A stretch of DNA of 34,061 bases from a virus. Where the stretch lies: positions 1 to 34,061 of the IMG/VR virus record IMGVR_UViG_3300010966_000088. One strand, given 5' to 3'. Shown here piece by piece: positions 22,765 to 29,603 of the stretch. The translations under genes and the position numbers were made by a program. How positions within the stretch are numbered: the first letter of the stretch is position 1; every line of letters starts with the position of its first letter. Below the pieces are notes generated by a model. That model was not told where the DNA came from. It saw only the letters and a list, made by a program, of their open reading frames with translations, and did not search any database.

Positions 22765-24371
22765 TCAAGTTGGGGTCGGTGTGCTCTGGGTATGGAGGCC
22801 TTGAGCTGGGTATCGGTCAGGTGATCGACACTGACCTGATGTGGGTAGCGGACTACTCGCCACCGACCCCTAAAGATCCGAGACCGCGGCAGGGTGCCTC
22901 AATGATCCTCGCGCACCGGTTCCCTGGTGTCCCGAATCTCGGAGACATCACCACCACCGATTGGCCGAATACCGCACCGGTAGACGTGATCTGTGGTGGA
23001 ACACCCTGCCAGGACGTATCCGCGGCCGGTGCTCTCAAGGGGATGCGCGCCGGTACACGGTCCGGCATCTGGTCAAGCATGGTCGAAGCAATCGCCCACC
23101 ATAGGCCGACACTTGTTGTCTGGGAGAACGTGAAAGGGGCACTTAGTGCTGGAGCCGATAGCGGTATGGAACCCTGCCCGATCTGTCTGGGAGACAACAC
23201 AGGACGCTCTTTGCGGGCACTCGGCCGTGTTCTCGGAGACCTTTCCGAGCTCGGGTATGACGCGTGCTGGCAAGTTGTTCCCGCTTCCGCCATTGGTGCA
23301 CCCCACCGAAGAGAACGCGTTTTCGTCGTCGCCTGGCCTACTGCCGACCCCAACTGTCGGAAACATACAGGGGGGCAACAAGAGTCGATCGGGGCCAAGG
23401 TCAGCGGAGTTGCTGCTGCCGGGGGTAGCGGCTCAGATCAGCGAATCGGTGGATCTATTGGGTACGCCGCGGGCGAGTTCACGGAACGGGCCGGGGAACT
23501 GGGAGGACAACACGCGTGGAACACGGGGAAGACTCGAGGGGCAAATAGATCAACTATTGAAGACTCCGACCGCTCAACTAGCAATCAACGGGGGCAGTCA
23601 GCATCCAGACAAGCGACGGGCGGGGGGGCCCGGCCCGACACTGGCCGATCAGATCGAGCAAGAGATAGCGTCCACAAAGATGCTCCCTACCCCAGTAGCG
23701 CGGGATTGGAAAGGAGACGGACCGGGTCAAGCCAACCGGAACAGCCCCAACATGTCAGCGATAGCTCAGCTACTTCCGTCGCCTCTGGCGACAAGGAACA
23801 GCAAAAGCTCTCGGACGCTGACCAGTTCGGCAGAGACGGGGGGGCAACGGCACGGGCTCGGGGGGCAGTCAGGGCCGTTGGGGTTGGAAGAGGTGGCGTT
23901 GCTGGCATCGGGAACGATTCCGGATCATCTGCCGGAATTGGATCTGTTGGGTTCCGGAACTCGCCGGATAGTGGAATCGCTGATGCCAACCCCGAAAGCA
24001 ACCGATGGGACGAAAGGGGGACCGAATCAGCGGGGTTCGTCGGGAGACTTGACCCTGCCATCAGCGATGGTGGGGTTATCGAGTGGGGAGACTACAGGCG
24101 AGCTGTTCAGCGGTGGGAACGACTGTTCGGGAGAGTTGCCCCTCGACCTACCGAGCTAAGTTCCCGTGGTGGGCAAGTCCTCTCGCCGGTTTTTGTTGAG
24201 TGGATGATGGGCCTTCCCGAGGGGCATGTGACCGGTGTCCCTGGGTTGACTCGCGCGGATCAGCTCAAGGCGCTCGGTAATGGTGTTGTGCCGGATCAAG
24301 CTGGGTACGCGGTGTGGAGTTTGCTGAGGCATGCGCCGGGTTGGGTTCGGGATCGGTTGGGGATCGGTTGA
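22746..24371 (+). CDS. DNA cytosine-5 methyltransferase
   Basis: 541 aa, ATG after GGAGGAAAGG. Conserved C5-MTase motifs are in order: motif I VCSGYGGLELGIG (12-24), motif IV GGTPCQDVSAAG with nucleophile C88, motif VI WENVKG (126-131), a possible zinc pair CPIC (144-147), motif VIII PHRRERVFVVA (about 184-194), and at the end FVEWMMGLPEGH and ALGNGVVPDQA (motif X-like). Residues about 200-450, where the target-recognition domain should be, are Gly/Ser/Arg-rich and low-complexity. The same DNA carries a 337-codon +1 frame with its own ribosome site. It probably protects phage DNA from host restriction; the target is not known. The gene contains no CTGCAG. Confidence 0.92.
   Translation: MSDHKVIKLGSVCSGYGGLELGIGQVIDTDLMWVADYSPPTPKDPRPRQGASMILAHRFPGVPNLGDITTTDWPNTAPVDVICGGTPCQDVSAAGALKGMRAGTRSGIWSSMVEAIAHHRPTLVVWENVKGALSAGADSGMEPCPICLGDNTGRSLRALGRVLGDLSELGYDACWQVVPASAIGAPHRRERVFVVAWPTADPNCRKHTGGQQESIGAKVSGVAAAGGSGSDQRIGGSIGYAAGEFTERAGELGGQHAWNTGKTRGANRSTIEDSDRSTSNQRGQSASRQATGGGARPDTGRSDRARDSVHKDAPYPSSAGLERRRTGSSQPEQPQHVSDSSATSVASGDKEQQKLSDADQFGRDGGATARARGAVRAVGVGRGGVAGIGNDSGSSAGIGSVGFRNSPDSGIADANPESNRWDERGTESAGFVGRLDPAISDGGVIEWGDYRRAVQRWERLFGRVAPRPTELSSRGGQVLSPVFVEWMMGLPEGHVTGVPGLTRADQLKALGNGVVPDQAGYAVWSLLRHAPGWVRDRLGIG
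23146..24159 (+). CDS. Nested +1-frame ORF inside the methyltransferase gene
   Basis: 337 codons from GTG 23146, with GAAAGGGG at 23132-23139, 6 bases ahead; the tail gene at 17239 uses the same GAAAGGGG. The product opens VLEPIAVWNPARSVWETTQ, has SSGMTRAGKLFPLPPLVHPT (about 34-53), and repeats LLPTPxxx units (LLPTPTVGN, LLGTPRASS, LLKTPTAQL, MLPTPVARDWKG, LLPSPLATR, LMPTPKATDGTKGG). Third-codon GC in the middle segment looks higher in this frame than in the methyltransferase frame, as expected for translated DNA. Proteins with such LPTP repeats occur with phage MTases in my recollection. Function unknown; it could be a separately made protein or evolutionary source of the MTase insert. Confidence 0.6.
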   Translation: MLEPIAVWNPARSVWETTQDALCGHSAVFSETFPSSGMTRAGKLFPLPPLVHPTEENAFSSSPGLLPTPTVGNIQGGNKSRSGPRSAELLLPGVAAQISESVDLLGTPRASSRNGPGNWEDNTRGTRGRLEGQIDQLLKTPTAQLAINGGSQHPDKRRAGGPGPTLADQIEQEIASTKMLPTPVARDWKGDGPGQANRNSPNMSAIAQLLPSPLATRNSKSSRTLTSSAETGGQRHGLGGQSGPLGLEEVALLASGTIPDHLPELDLLGSGTRRIVESLMPTPKATDGTKGGPNQRGSSGDLTLPSAMVGLSSGETTGELFSGGNDCSGELPLDLPS

Positions 24372-24440
24372 CACACCGATCGGTGGGTGCCATGTTTAGC
24401 GAACGGGAAAAATCCACACCTGTAGCATCGGAGTGCAACT

Positions 24441-25043
24441 GTGACCACCACGCACAGTGACCTAATCGCCGTTTACCTGATCTGCGGACACATCCTCAAC
24501 CTGATCCCCTCCGCCGTCACCAACTGGGCCGGCACCAACGTCCCATGCCCCGATCCGGACTGCCAAGAGTCCGCTTACTACCGTGCCCGGCTCGACTGCT
24601 ACCTGTTGGCCGGCAACAGTCACAACGACGCTGACCGGTTCGCCACCGACGACATCCGGAGGTGGCGCACCGCGGCAGAGGCAGCGACCTACCACAGGGC
24701 TCGCGCTAAGGCCCTGATGGTTCGGTCCGGAGGCGAGACCACCAACATCAGCCCGTTGGCGTTGTGGGCCGAAAAGGTGGTCGATCAGGGCAGGGTGCGG
24801 GTTGGTGTGGTGGTCGCACGGTCGGGACGGTTGATCGCCGAAACGTTCACGGTTCCCTCGGGACCGGGCACATGCGGAGGTGTGTACGTCACGAAACTGC
24901 TTGTCCCGTTTCGTGACTCGACCCCTTCACGGGTCATCGGATCAGAGGTCGGGATCACCATCGGGACGCTGGCAACGATCGCCGGTGAACCGGTGATCGT
25001 GGTCAAGGACTGGGAAGTCTGCAGGGGACCACGGAACCTCTGA
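24441..25043 (+). CDS. Unknown protein with CxH/CxxxxC metal-like N-terminus
   Basis: 200 aa, GTG 24441 with CGGAG 7 bases upstream; a -10-like TAGCAT lies 20 bases before. Residues about 12-40 contain CGH and CPDPDC, a possible zinc site. Then a helical part (RRWRTAAEAATYHRARAKAL) and a C-terminal beta half (VRVGVVVARSGRLIAETF; ITIGTLATIAGEPVIVV). No known family. It ends just before a strong hairpin, so it may be a single-gene unit downstream of the methyltransferase. Confidence 0.72.
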   Translation: MTTTHSDLIAVYLICGHILNLIPSAVTNWAGTNVPCPDPDCQESAYYRARLDCYLLAGNSHNDADRFATDDIRRWRTAAEAATYHRARAKALMVRSGGETTNISPLALWAEKVVDQGRVRVGVVVARSGRLIAETFTVPSGPGTCGGVYVTKLLVPFRDSTPSRVIGSEVGITIGTLATIAGEPVIVVKDWEVCRGPRNL

Positions 25044-25051
25044 CCACCATC

Positions 25052-25080
25052 GGTGGGGGGTGCGCACGGCACCCCCCACC
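25052..25080 (+). terminator. Perfect 12-bp hairpin
   Basis: GGTGGGGGGTGC (25052-25063) pairs perfectly with GCACCCCCCACC (25069-25080), loop GCACG. No U-run follows; the right arm overlaps the 18-base CCACC repeat. Terminator or mRNA processing/attenuation structure before the helical-protein cassette. Confidence 0.65.
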
Positions 25081-25093
25081 ACCACCACGGCAC
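25076..25093 (+). repeat. 18-base intergenic repeat, copy 2
   Basis: Identical to 20862-20879 (CCACCACCACCACGGCAC), placed as there between a gene end and a GGGAG(G) ribosome site. Here it also forms part of the right arm of the 12-bp hairpin. Confidence 0.7.
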
Positions 25094-25114
25094 GAACAAC
25101 GGGAGGAACCCACG

Positions 25115-25393
25115 ATGTCCACTGAGAGCGTTCTGGCCAGACTGCAGGCAGCAGAAGAGCAGATGACAGAAATGGCTGAAATCGCTATCGGAGCGTCCGG
25201 GCTGATCCAGTCTGCGCAGGAAAACGTGTTGGCCAGTCTGGCTACCACGATGGGTCAGAATCGGGATCTCCTGGCCGCAACACATCAGGTCGCCCGCGCA
25301 AAGCAGGCCCTGCAGGAATGCCACGCGGCGCTCAAGATGGCAGGTCTGAACATTCAGGACGCAAAAAACACGGTCCGCAAAGCCGACCTCTGA
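25115..25393 (+). CDS. Helical-cassette protein 1, unknown
   Basis: 92 aa, ATG with GGGAGGA 8 bases upstream in the leader AACGGGAGGAACC. Almost wholly helical: SVLARLQAAEEQMTEMAEIA, then a Gly/Ser break around LASLATTMGQ (about 45-54), then a second helix with AKQALQECHAALKMAG. It contains one Cys. First of five proteins of 85-92 aa with the same two-helix layout and similar leaders; identity among them is low, so paralogy is inference from size, layout and order. Confidence 0.72.
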   Translation: MSTESVLARLQAAEEQMTEMAEIAIGASGLIQSAQENVLASLATTMGQNRDLLAATHQVARAKQALQECHAALKMAGLNIQDAKNTVRKADL

Positions 25394-25433
25394 ACCACCG
25401 AAACCACTACTCACAGAATAGGTTCACAGATTT

Positions 25434-25901
25434 ATGTCCACTGAAATGAGCGTCGCACTGATCGTCGCGGCCTACGTCGTAGGGCTCTGGCTGGTGTTGC
25501 CGGCCGCAATGCGTGAGTGCGCACGGGTGATGGAACGGGATCGGAAGATCCGGCCCGTGGTCCGGCACCACCGTTCGCAGCAGGCAGTAGCGCCGGCCGC
25601 ATTCGCCTCTACGGTTGACCCTGCAGACGGGTTGGGCGGAGACCACCTGATCAGTCTCGCGTGCCGTGAGTGCGGCTCACGTGAGGTTCCGCCCGTTGAG
25701 TCGGTGCCGTCACCTCCGCTTCAGTACCGAGATCTCGGGATCGTAGAGGTGGGAAATGAGTTCGTGCTCACCTCAACATGCCGGGCCTGCTGCAGCCCGT
25801 TGACCAGTCGGGAGCTCTCGCGAGAGACCGTGCTGTTTCTCCGGTGCATGGGTGCACGTGACCTGTCCGCGTTAGTCGATGAGTTCCTCGAGACTCTCTA
25901 A
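25434..25901 (+). CDS. Membrane-anchored protein with two zinc-ribbon-like Cys pairs
   Basis: 155 aa, ATG with only a weak AGGTT upstream. One N-terminal membrane segment (about residues 7-25, VALIVAAYVVGLWLVLPAAM), a basic stretch (about 35-50), then CRECGS and, 38 residues on, CRACCSP, forming a likely zinc ribbon (C-x2-C ... C-x2-C), and a helical C-terminus ending SALVDEFLETL. It sits between the first and second helical-cassette proteins. Function unknown; a membrane-tethered zinc ribbon fits a scaffolding or nucleic-acid-tethering role. Confidence 0.7.
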   Translation: MSTEMSVALIVAAYVVGLWLVLPAAMRECARVMERDRKIRPVVRHHRSQQAVAPAAFASTVDPADGLGGDHLISLACRECGSREVPPVESVPSPPLQYRDLGIVEVGNEFVLTSTCRACCSPLTSRELSRETVLFLRCMGARDLSALVDEFLETL

Positions 25902-25923
25902 CCAGCGAACGGGGGAACACAGA

Positions 25924-26187
25924 ATGTCGCTTGTCGATGATCTGCGGTCGGAACTGCAGGAAACGCTGAAATCTCAACATCAGGTCACGTTGCATCTGAT
26001 GAAAGTTGAGGGCCTGCTCTCACAGCTTGCGCTCACGTGTGAAGCGCTCGGGTTGCTCAATGCTCAGATGGAAGTCGAGATGATGATGTCCTCTCGGGTG
26101 TCCGGTACGGCGTATAAGCACATCGAGTCTGTAGCGGAGGTTCTCGGGATCATGGTTAAACGGTTGAATAAGTTGACTGATCTGTGA
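25924..26187 (+). CDS. Helical-cassette protein 2, unknown
   Basis: 87 aa from ATG 25924, leader AACGGGGGAACA; an earlier in-frame start is inside the previous gene. Helix 1 spans MSLVDDLRSELQETLKSQHQ to about residue 48, with a Met-rich bend MEVEMMMSSRVSG (48-60), and helix 2 covers AYKHIESVAEVLGIMVKRLN to the end. Hydrophobic heptads suggest a coiled-coil or four-helix partner surface. Overlaps the next gene's GTG (GTGATGA). Confidence 0.7.
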   Translation: MSLVDDLRSELQETLKSQHQVTLHLMKVEGLLSQLALTCEALGLLNAQMEVEMMMSSRVSGTAYKHIESVAEVLGIMVKRLNKLTDL

Positions 26188-26453
26188 TGAACGCAACCAA
26201 CCGGATCGGTGCCTGCCTGGCACGTAAACGCGCTGTCATAACATCTTTCGAGTCTGCTGCCCGTGCGATCGAGCAACTAGCTGTTGCTCTCGGGGAGCTG
26301 CAGACGGACGCTCTAGAACTCAATGGGGCCGCCACATCAGGGCGGATCGAGAACATGATCGAGGAAACGGAGGACGCACAAGGTTGGTTGACACTGGCCT
26401 ATGAAGTGATCACCGGCATTGAGACCAGTCTCCATGTCCTGAAAGACAAATGA
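26184..26453 (+). CDS. Helical-cassette protein 3, unknown
   Basis: 89 aa, GTG 26184 (or ATG 26187), coupled to the preceding stop. Two helices: ITSFESAARAIEQLAVALGE (about 19-38) and GRIENMIEETEDAQGWLTLA (about 53-72), with a break ELNGAATSG that resembles the GSVARG and HGAR breaks of its neighbours. One Cys near the start. Likely acts with the neighbouring helical proteins; function unknown. Confidence 0.7.
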   Translation: MMNATNRIGACLARKRAVITSFESAARAIEQLAVALGELQTDALELNGAATSGRIENMIEETEDAQGWLTLAYEVITGIETSLHVLKDK

Positions 26454-26483
26454 CCGCAACACAACACAACGGGAGAAACCAGA

Positions 26484-26741
26484 ATGAGCAAGCTCGATGA
26501 AGCAACGGGTGCAGCGAACGCAATCAGCGAAGCAGCCGATCAGATCGCACAGCAAGTCATCGACCTGCAGCAGACGATCGAAGAAATCGTGTCGGTCGCC
26601 GAGGAAGCCGGTTTCGAGGGATCGGTGGCACGTGGGCAGGCTGTGATCGGTCAGCTCGAGGAATCCTCACAGATGATCGCTGGGTTCTCATCGCACATGC
26701 TCGATACCAGTACCTCGATTGCCGGCATGGCACCCGAGTGA
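26484..26741 (+). CDS. Helical-cassette protein 4, unknown
   Basis: 85 aa, ATG with leader AACGGGAGAAACC almost the same as that of protein 1. Acidic helix DEATGAANAISEAADQIAQQ, heptads of I/V/L to about residue 38, a break GFEGSVARGQ (about 43-52), then helix AVIGQLEESSQMIAGF. The composition recalls signalling-type coiled coils. Overlaps the next gene by GTGA. Confidence 0.7.
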   Translation: MSKLDEATGAANAISEAADQIAQQVIDLQQTIEEIVSVAEEAGFEGSVARGQAVIGQLEESSQMIAGFSSHMLDTSTSIAGMAPE

Positions 26742-27010
26742 CATCCATCGGTGACGACATTGTGCAGCTAGCGCATATGGATGAGTCGCTCGCTGCAATG
26801 CGCAAAGCCGTTGCTGCGATGCAGGAAAACCTCCGGACCCATGATGCGGTGAACGTGTCGTTGTTCGGCGACCATGGCGCACGTCAGAGTGAGCTGCTGG
26901 GCAGGACGGGCGGTTACCTGAACGAGGCTGATCAACTGATGTTCGCCGCTCAAGCGAAGATCACGATTGCCTGGGTCGACTTGCAACGGGTGATCGGTGA
27001 TCGTGCCTGA
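26738..27010 (+). CDS. Helical-cassette protein 5, unknown
   Basis: 90 aa, GTG start overlapping the previous stop. Helix 1 includes ESLAAMRKAVAAMQENLRTH (about 16-35), then a break VSLFGDHGARQ (40-50), then helix 2 with GGYLNEADQLMFAAQAKITI. It closes the cassette and overlaps the next small membrane gene by 14 bases. Confidence 0.7.
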   Translation: MTSIGDDIVQLAHMDESLAAMRKAVAAMQENLRTHDAVNVSLFGDHGARQSELLGRTGGYLNEADQLMFAAQAKITIAWVDLQRVIGDRA

Positions 27011-27260
27011 TCTCATGACGTGGGTTGCCGTGGTATCGACCGCCAGTAGCACCGGGGTTGCCGGGTTCGCGTTCGGTTCGATCCACGGCCGGCAAATGGA
27101 ATTCAACGATCGTCTAGCTAGGGACCGGGCCGACGCCGAAGCGAGGCAGAAGGGAGTGAAAAGAGCGTACGAATATGACCCGATACCGGCGCCGAAGGTG
27201 GTTCCGGGTCATGTGGAGCACGAGGGTTATTGCACTGAAAGCTGTTACGCGCGTAAGTAG
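26997..27260 (+). CDS. Small membrane-anchored protein, unknown
   Basis: 87 aa from GTG 26997; GTG 27003 and ATG 27015 are alternatives. One hydrophobic stretch (about 8-29, TWVAVVSTASSTGVAGFAFG), a charged helix (EFNDRLARDRADAEARQKG), and a C-terminus with CTESCYARK, two Cys that may bind metal or form a disulphide. The single-span plus charged-helix layout resembles the 19093 protein in the lysis block. Role unknown, but it directly follows the helical cassette and could anchor it at the membrane. Confidence 0.65.
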   Translation: MIVPDLMTWVAVVSTASSTGVAGFAFGSIHGRQMEFNDRLARDRADAEARQKGVKRAYEYDPIPAPKVVPGHVEHEGYCTESCYARK

Positions 27261-27270
27261 CTGACGGCTT

Positions 27271-27302
27271 GCCGTGGTGGGGTTCGATTCCTCACCACGG
27301 CG
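27271..27302 (+). ncRNA. tRNA acceptor/T-arm-like minihelix
   Basis: GCCGTGG (27271-27277) pairs perfectly with CCACGGC (27295-27301), and TGGGG (27278-27282) with CCTCA (27290-27294, one G-U), closing the 7-base loop TTCGATT (27283-27289), a consensus T-loop. That is exactly 7+5 base pairs, the length of a tRNA acceptor stem stacked on the T-arm, with D and anticodon arms missing and a single G (27302) in the discriminator place; no CCA follows. It lies in an 80-92-base gap. It could be an expressed minihelix, a deleted tRNA, or part of an attachment site made from a tRNA end; a plain hairpin is the null view. Confidence 0.5.
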
Positions 27303-27352
27303 CTCGCTCCCGACATACGGTCGGTGAGCTGCAGAAAAGGATGGTTCCGACT

Positions 27353-27766
27353 GTGAAGCGTTTCCTGTTGGTTGTGTTGGCGTTCCTGATCGGGATGTTG
27401 TTGTTCGGGGGGTGTGTGGCCGTGATGGCGGATCTTGCCTCGACCCCTACGGGTGTCAGTGATCAGCAGAACGACATCGACGAAACCGCCACCTCTGATG
27501 GGGGATCGGAGGTCAAGAAATCTGATCCTGGTGTGGGTGACGGCACGTGGGAAGTCGGTACCGACATCCGGCCCGGCAAGTACAAAACATCCGGCCCTGC
27601 TGATTCTGATGTGGGTTGGTGCTACTGGGAGCGCATGAAAGATCTTGACTCTGATTTCGGGTCGATCATTGCGAACGGCAACGCGGACGGTCCTACGGTG
27701 GTCCGGATCAAGAAGGGTGATGCTGCGTTCAAGACGTCGGGTTGCTCTGACTGGGTTCGTCAGTGA
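27353..27766 (+). CDS. Secreted/membrane-anchored actinobacterial-type protein
   Basis: 137 aa from GTG 27353, which has AAGGA 11 bases upstream; ATG 27341 in the same frame is the alternative, almost touching that AAGGA. An N-terminal hydrophobic segment FLLVVLAFLIGMLLFGG ends in Cys, a near-lipobox (Phe at -3 is unusual), followed by a polar Thr/Ser/Asp linker and a domain with DGTWEVGTDIRPGKYKT, GWCYWERM and AAFKTSGCSDW. This domain pattern is common in exported actinobacterial proteins. On a phage it would face the outside of the host envelope and may act in superinfection exclusion or host-surface change (inference). Confidence 0.72.
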   Translation: MKRFLLVVLAFLIGMLLFGGCVAVMADLASTPTGVSDQQNDIDETATSDGGSEVKKSDPGVGDGTWEVGTDIRPGKYKTSGPADSDVGWCYWERMKDLDSDFGSIIANGNADGPTVVRIKKGDAAFKTSGCSDWVRQ

Positions 27767-29175
27767 CCTGCAGCGAGTGTGGCGAGACTGGTCACAACAA
27801 GCGCCGGCACGTGGGTGAGGTCCGCAACGGGGTTGCGCCTGATCTGCTGGACAGTATCGAGCCGACCCCGGTACGGGTTGAGTCGGGCGCTGATCTTGTC
27901 CGTGCGGCTCTGAAAGAGGCTGCTATGCCCTACGCCGATCGGCCTGCCGCGCCGATCACGCTTACCGGTGCTGATCCGGTGTCAGGTGATCCTCTGACCA
28001 ACGTTGCGGACTACGTTGCACCCGATCCGTCAGGGTTGGATGAGTTTGTTGATCTGGGGAAGGCCACCGATGCAGGCGTATCGGCGCCGGTCACCCCAGT
28101 TGATCCGGGCGAGTGCGAGAACGGGAACTGCACAGTCTGTCAGTCTGGCATCGACCGTGACCGGTGCCCGTACTGCGACGCAACGGACAGGGTGCAGCGT
28201 CATCAGGTTGCCGGCAAGACTCCCATGACCGTGATCGGGTGCCCCGATCCGTGGCACCCCGTTGCGCCGCTGATCCCACCATGGCGGACATCGGCCGGCC
28301 CGGATCTTCCGTTGCGCATCACGGAACCCGGGGTTTACCAGTTGACCGCGGACGAGTATCACGATTCGGAGGTCACCGGGGAGTGGTTGTCGAATTCCGA
28401 TGCCAGGCAACTGATCTCACCCGGATGTCCGGCTAAGTTCCGGCACAACCGGGATCACGGGGTCAAGAAACGATCGAACGCGTTCGACCTAGGCCACGCA
28501 GCACACACCCTCGTTCTCGGCGCCGGTGAACGGATCGTGGTTAGGCCTGCACAGTTCGACTCATGGCGCACGAAGGATGCGCAGAGGTGGCGGGCGGAAC
28601 AGGAAGCGGCCGGCAATGTCGTGCTGCTGCCCGAGGAGTGGGAGACCGTCACCGGGATGGCTGCAGCGATCGACAACAACCGTTGGGCATCACGGTTGCT
28701 TCGGCAACCGGGTAGGCCTGAGGTGGCGTTGTTCTGGGTCTGTCCTGACACCGGGGTGAAGCGTCGGTGCATGATCGACTGGTTGCCGTCTGAACGGTCA
28801 GCTTCGGGTCTGTTGTTGCCGGTTGACTATAAGACGTGTGATAACGCTGACCCTGCTGATGATATGGAACGTCATATTTATAAGTACGGTTATCACCGGC
28901 AAGCAACGACAATCGCTGATGGAATCATTGCTCTCGGGTTGTCCGATGCGGTTGAGTTCTATCTCGTGTTTCAGGAGAAACAGAAACCGCATGTGAGTAC
29001 GGTGGTTCGGTTGGATTCTGATTCGCAGAGGATCGGGCGGATCGAGAATCGGCGCGCGCTTGAGGTGTATGCGCGGTGTTTAGAGTCGGGTGAGTGGCCT
29101 GAGTATTCTGCTGACCCGGTTGTGATGGGTGTCCCACCGTATATTGCTATGCGTTATGAAGGGGAAACTGTATGA
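27763..29175 (+). CDS. RecE/Exo VIII-like exonuclease with zinc knuckle
   Basis: 470 aa, GTG overlapping the previous stop. N-terminus has CSECGETGHNKRRH (3-16), a CX2CX4HX4H knuckle, and a second Cys cluster near residues 117-137 (CENGNCTVCQ, CPYCDA). Core of the PDDEXK/Exo8-like (DUF3799) type: YQLTADEYHDSE (about 192), AFDLGHAAHTLVLG, and the nuclease acid-Lys pattern MIDW (about 336) with VDYKTC (about 350), followed by a helix YKYGYHRQATTIADG. Such enzymes resect 5' ends to feed an annealing protein; the associated recombination genes follow. The N-terminal zinc parts are an addition. Confidence 0.85.
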   Translation: MTCSECGETGHNKRRHVGEVRNGVAPDLLDSIEPTPVRVESGADLVRAALKEAAMPYADRPAAPITLTGADPVSGDPLTNVADYVAPDPSGLDEFVDLGKATDAGVSAPVTPVDPGECENGNCTVCQSGIDRDRCPYCDATDRVQRHQVAGKTPMTVIGCPDPWHPVAPLIPPWRTSAGPDLPLRITEPGVYQLTADEYHDSEVTGEWLSNSDARQLISPGCPAKFRHNRDHGVKKRSNAFDLGHAAHTLVLGAGERIVVRPAQFDSWRTKDAQRWRAEQEAAGNVVLLPEEWETVTGMAAAIDNNRWASRLLRQPGRPEVALFWVCPDTGVKRRCMIDWLPSERSASGLLLPVDYKTCDNADPADDMERHIYKYGYHRQATTIADGIIALGLSDAVEFYLVFQEKQKPHVSTVVRLDSDSQRIGRIENRRALEVYARCLESGEWPEYSADPVVMGVPPYIAMRYEGETV

Positions 29176-29603
29176 GTGAGTCCGGTGTTTTCCTGAACGT
29201 GAGGCAGCAAGAAATTGTCTCGCGTGTGGCCAACGGTATGAGCAATCAGGAAATTGCCGATGAGCTCGGAATGAGTTTGGACACGGTGAAATCTAGCCTC
29301 CGCGATGTCTATAAGATCATGCGCAGCAATTCGCGTGTTGAGCTGGCACTATGGTGGACCAAGCATGGTCGGGTTGTCCCGATCGGCGCTACGGGTTCAC
29401 CGATGGTGTTCGCACCACCTCCACCCCCTGATCTGTTCATTCCGGCAAGAGATGTGATGTCTTTCATCATCCGTAAGCGGGATATGATCCGGGCCCAAAA
29501 TCCTGCGTTCGGTTCACCCGAGTATCACGAAAGAATGGGGAAGAGAAAACTACTCGATGAACTAATCGCGCACATGACGAAAGGGGTAACCGATAATGGC
29601 TGA
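29172..29603 (+). CDS. LuxR/GerE-type helix-turn-helix protein
   Basis: 143 aa, ATG overlapping the exonuclease stop. Residues 6-60 show a GerE-like domain: VRQQEIVSRVANGMSNQEIA, then ADELGMSLDTVKSSLRDVYK, the exact spacing of LuxR-type DNA-binding domains. There is no receiver domain. A Pro run (APPPPPD) separates it from a helical C-terminus with a basic tail. A standalone GerE domain inside a recombination operon is likely a phage transcription regulator. Ends 8 bases into the next gene. Confidence 0.82.
   Translation: MSESGVFLNVRQQEIVSRVANGMSNQEIADELGMSLDTVKSSLRDVYKIMRSNSRVELALWWTKHGRVVPIGATGSPMVFAPPPPPDLFIPARDVMSFIIRKRDMIRAQNPAFGSPEYHERMGKRKLLDELIAHMTKGVTDNG

Noticed and set aside
27231-27302. 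Complete tRNA gene ending at the T-loop TTCGATT
   Set aside because: The 5' strand complementary to the acceptor lies directly before the T-stem, leaving no room for D and anticodon arms, and no CCA or other 5' partner is found upstream.
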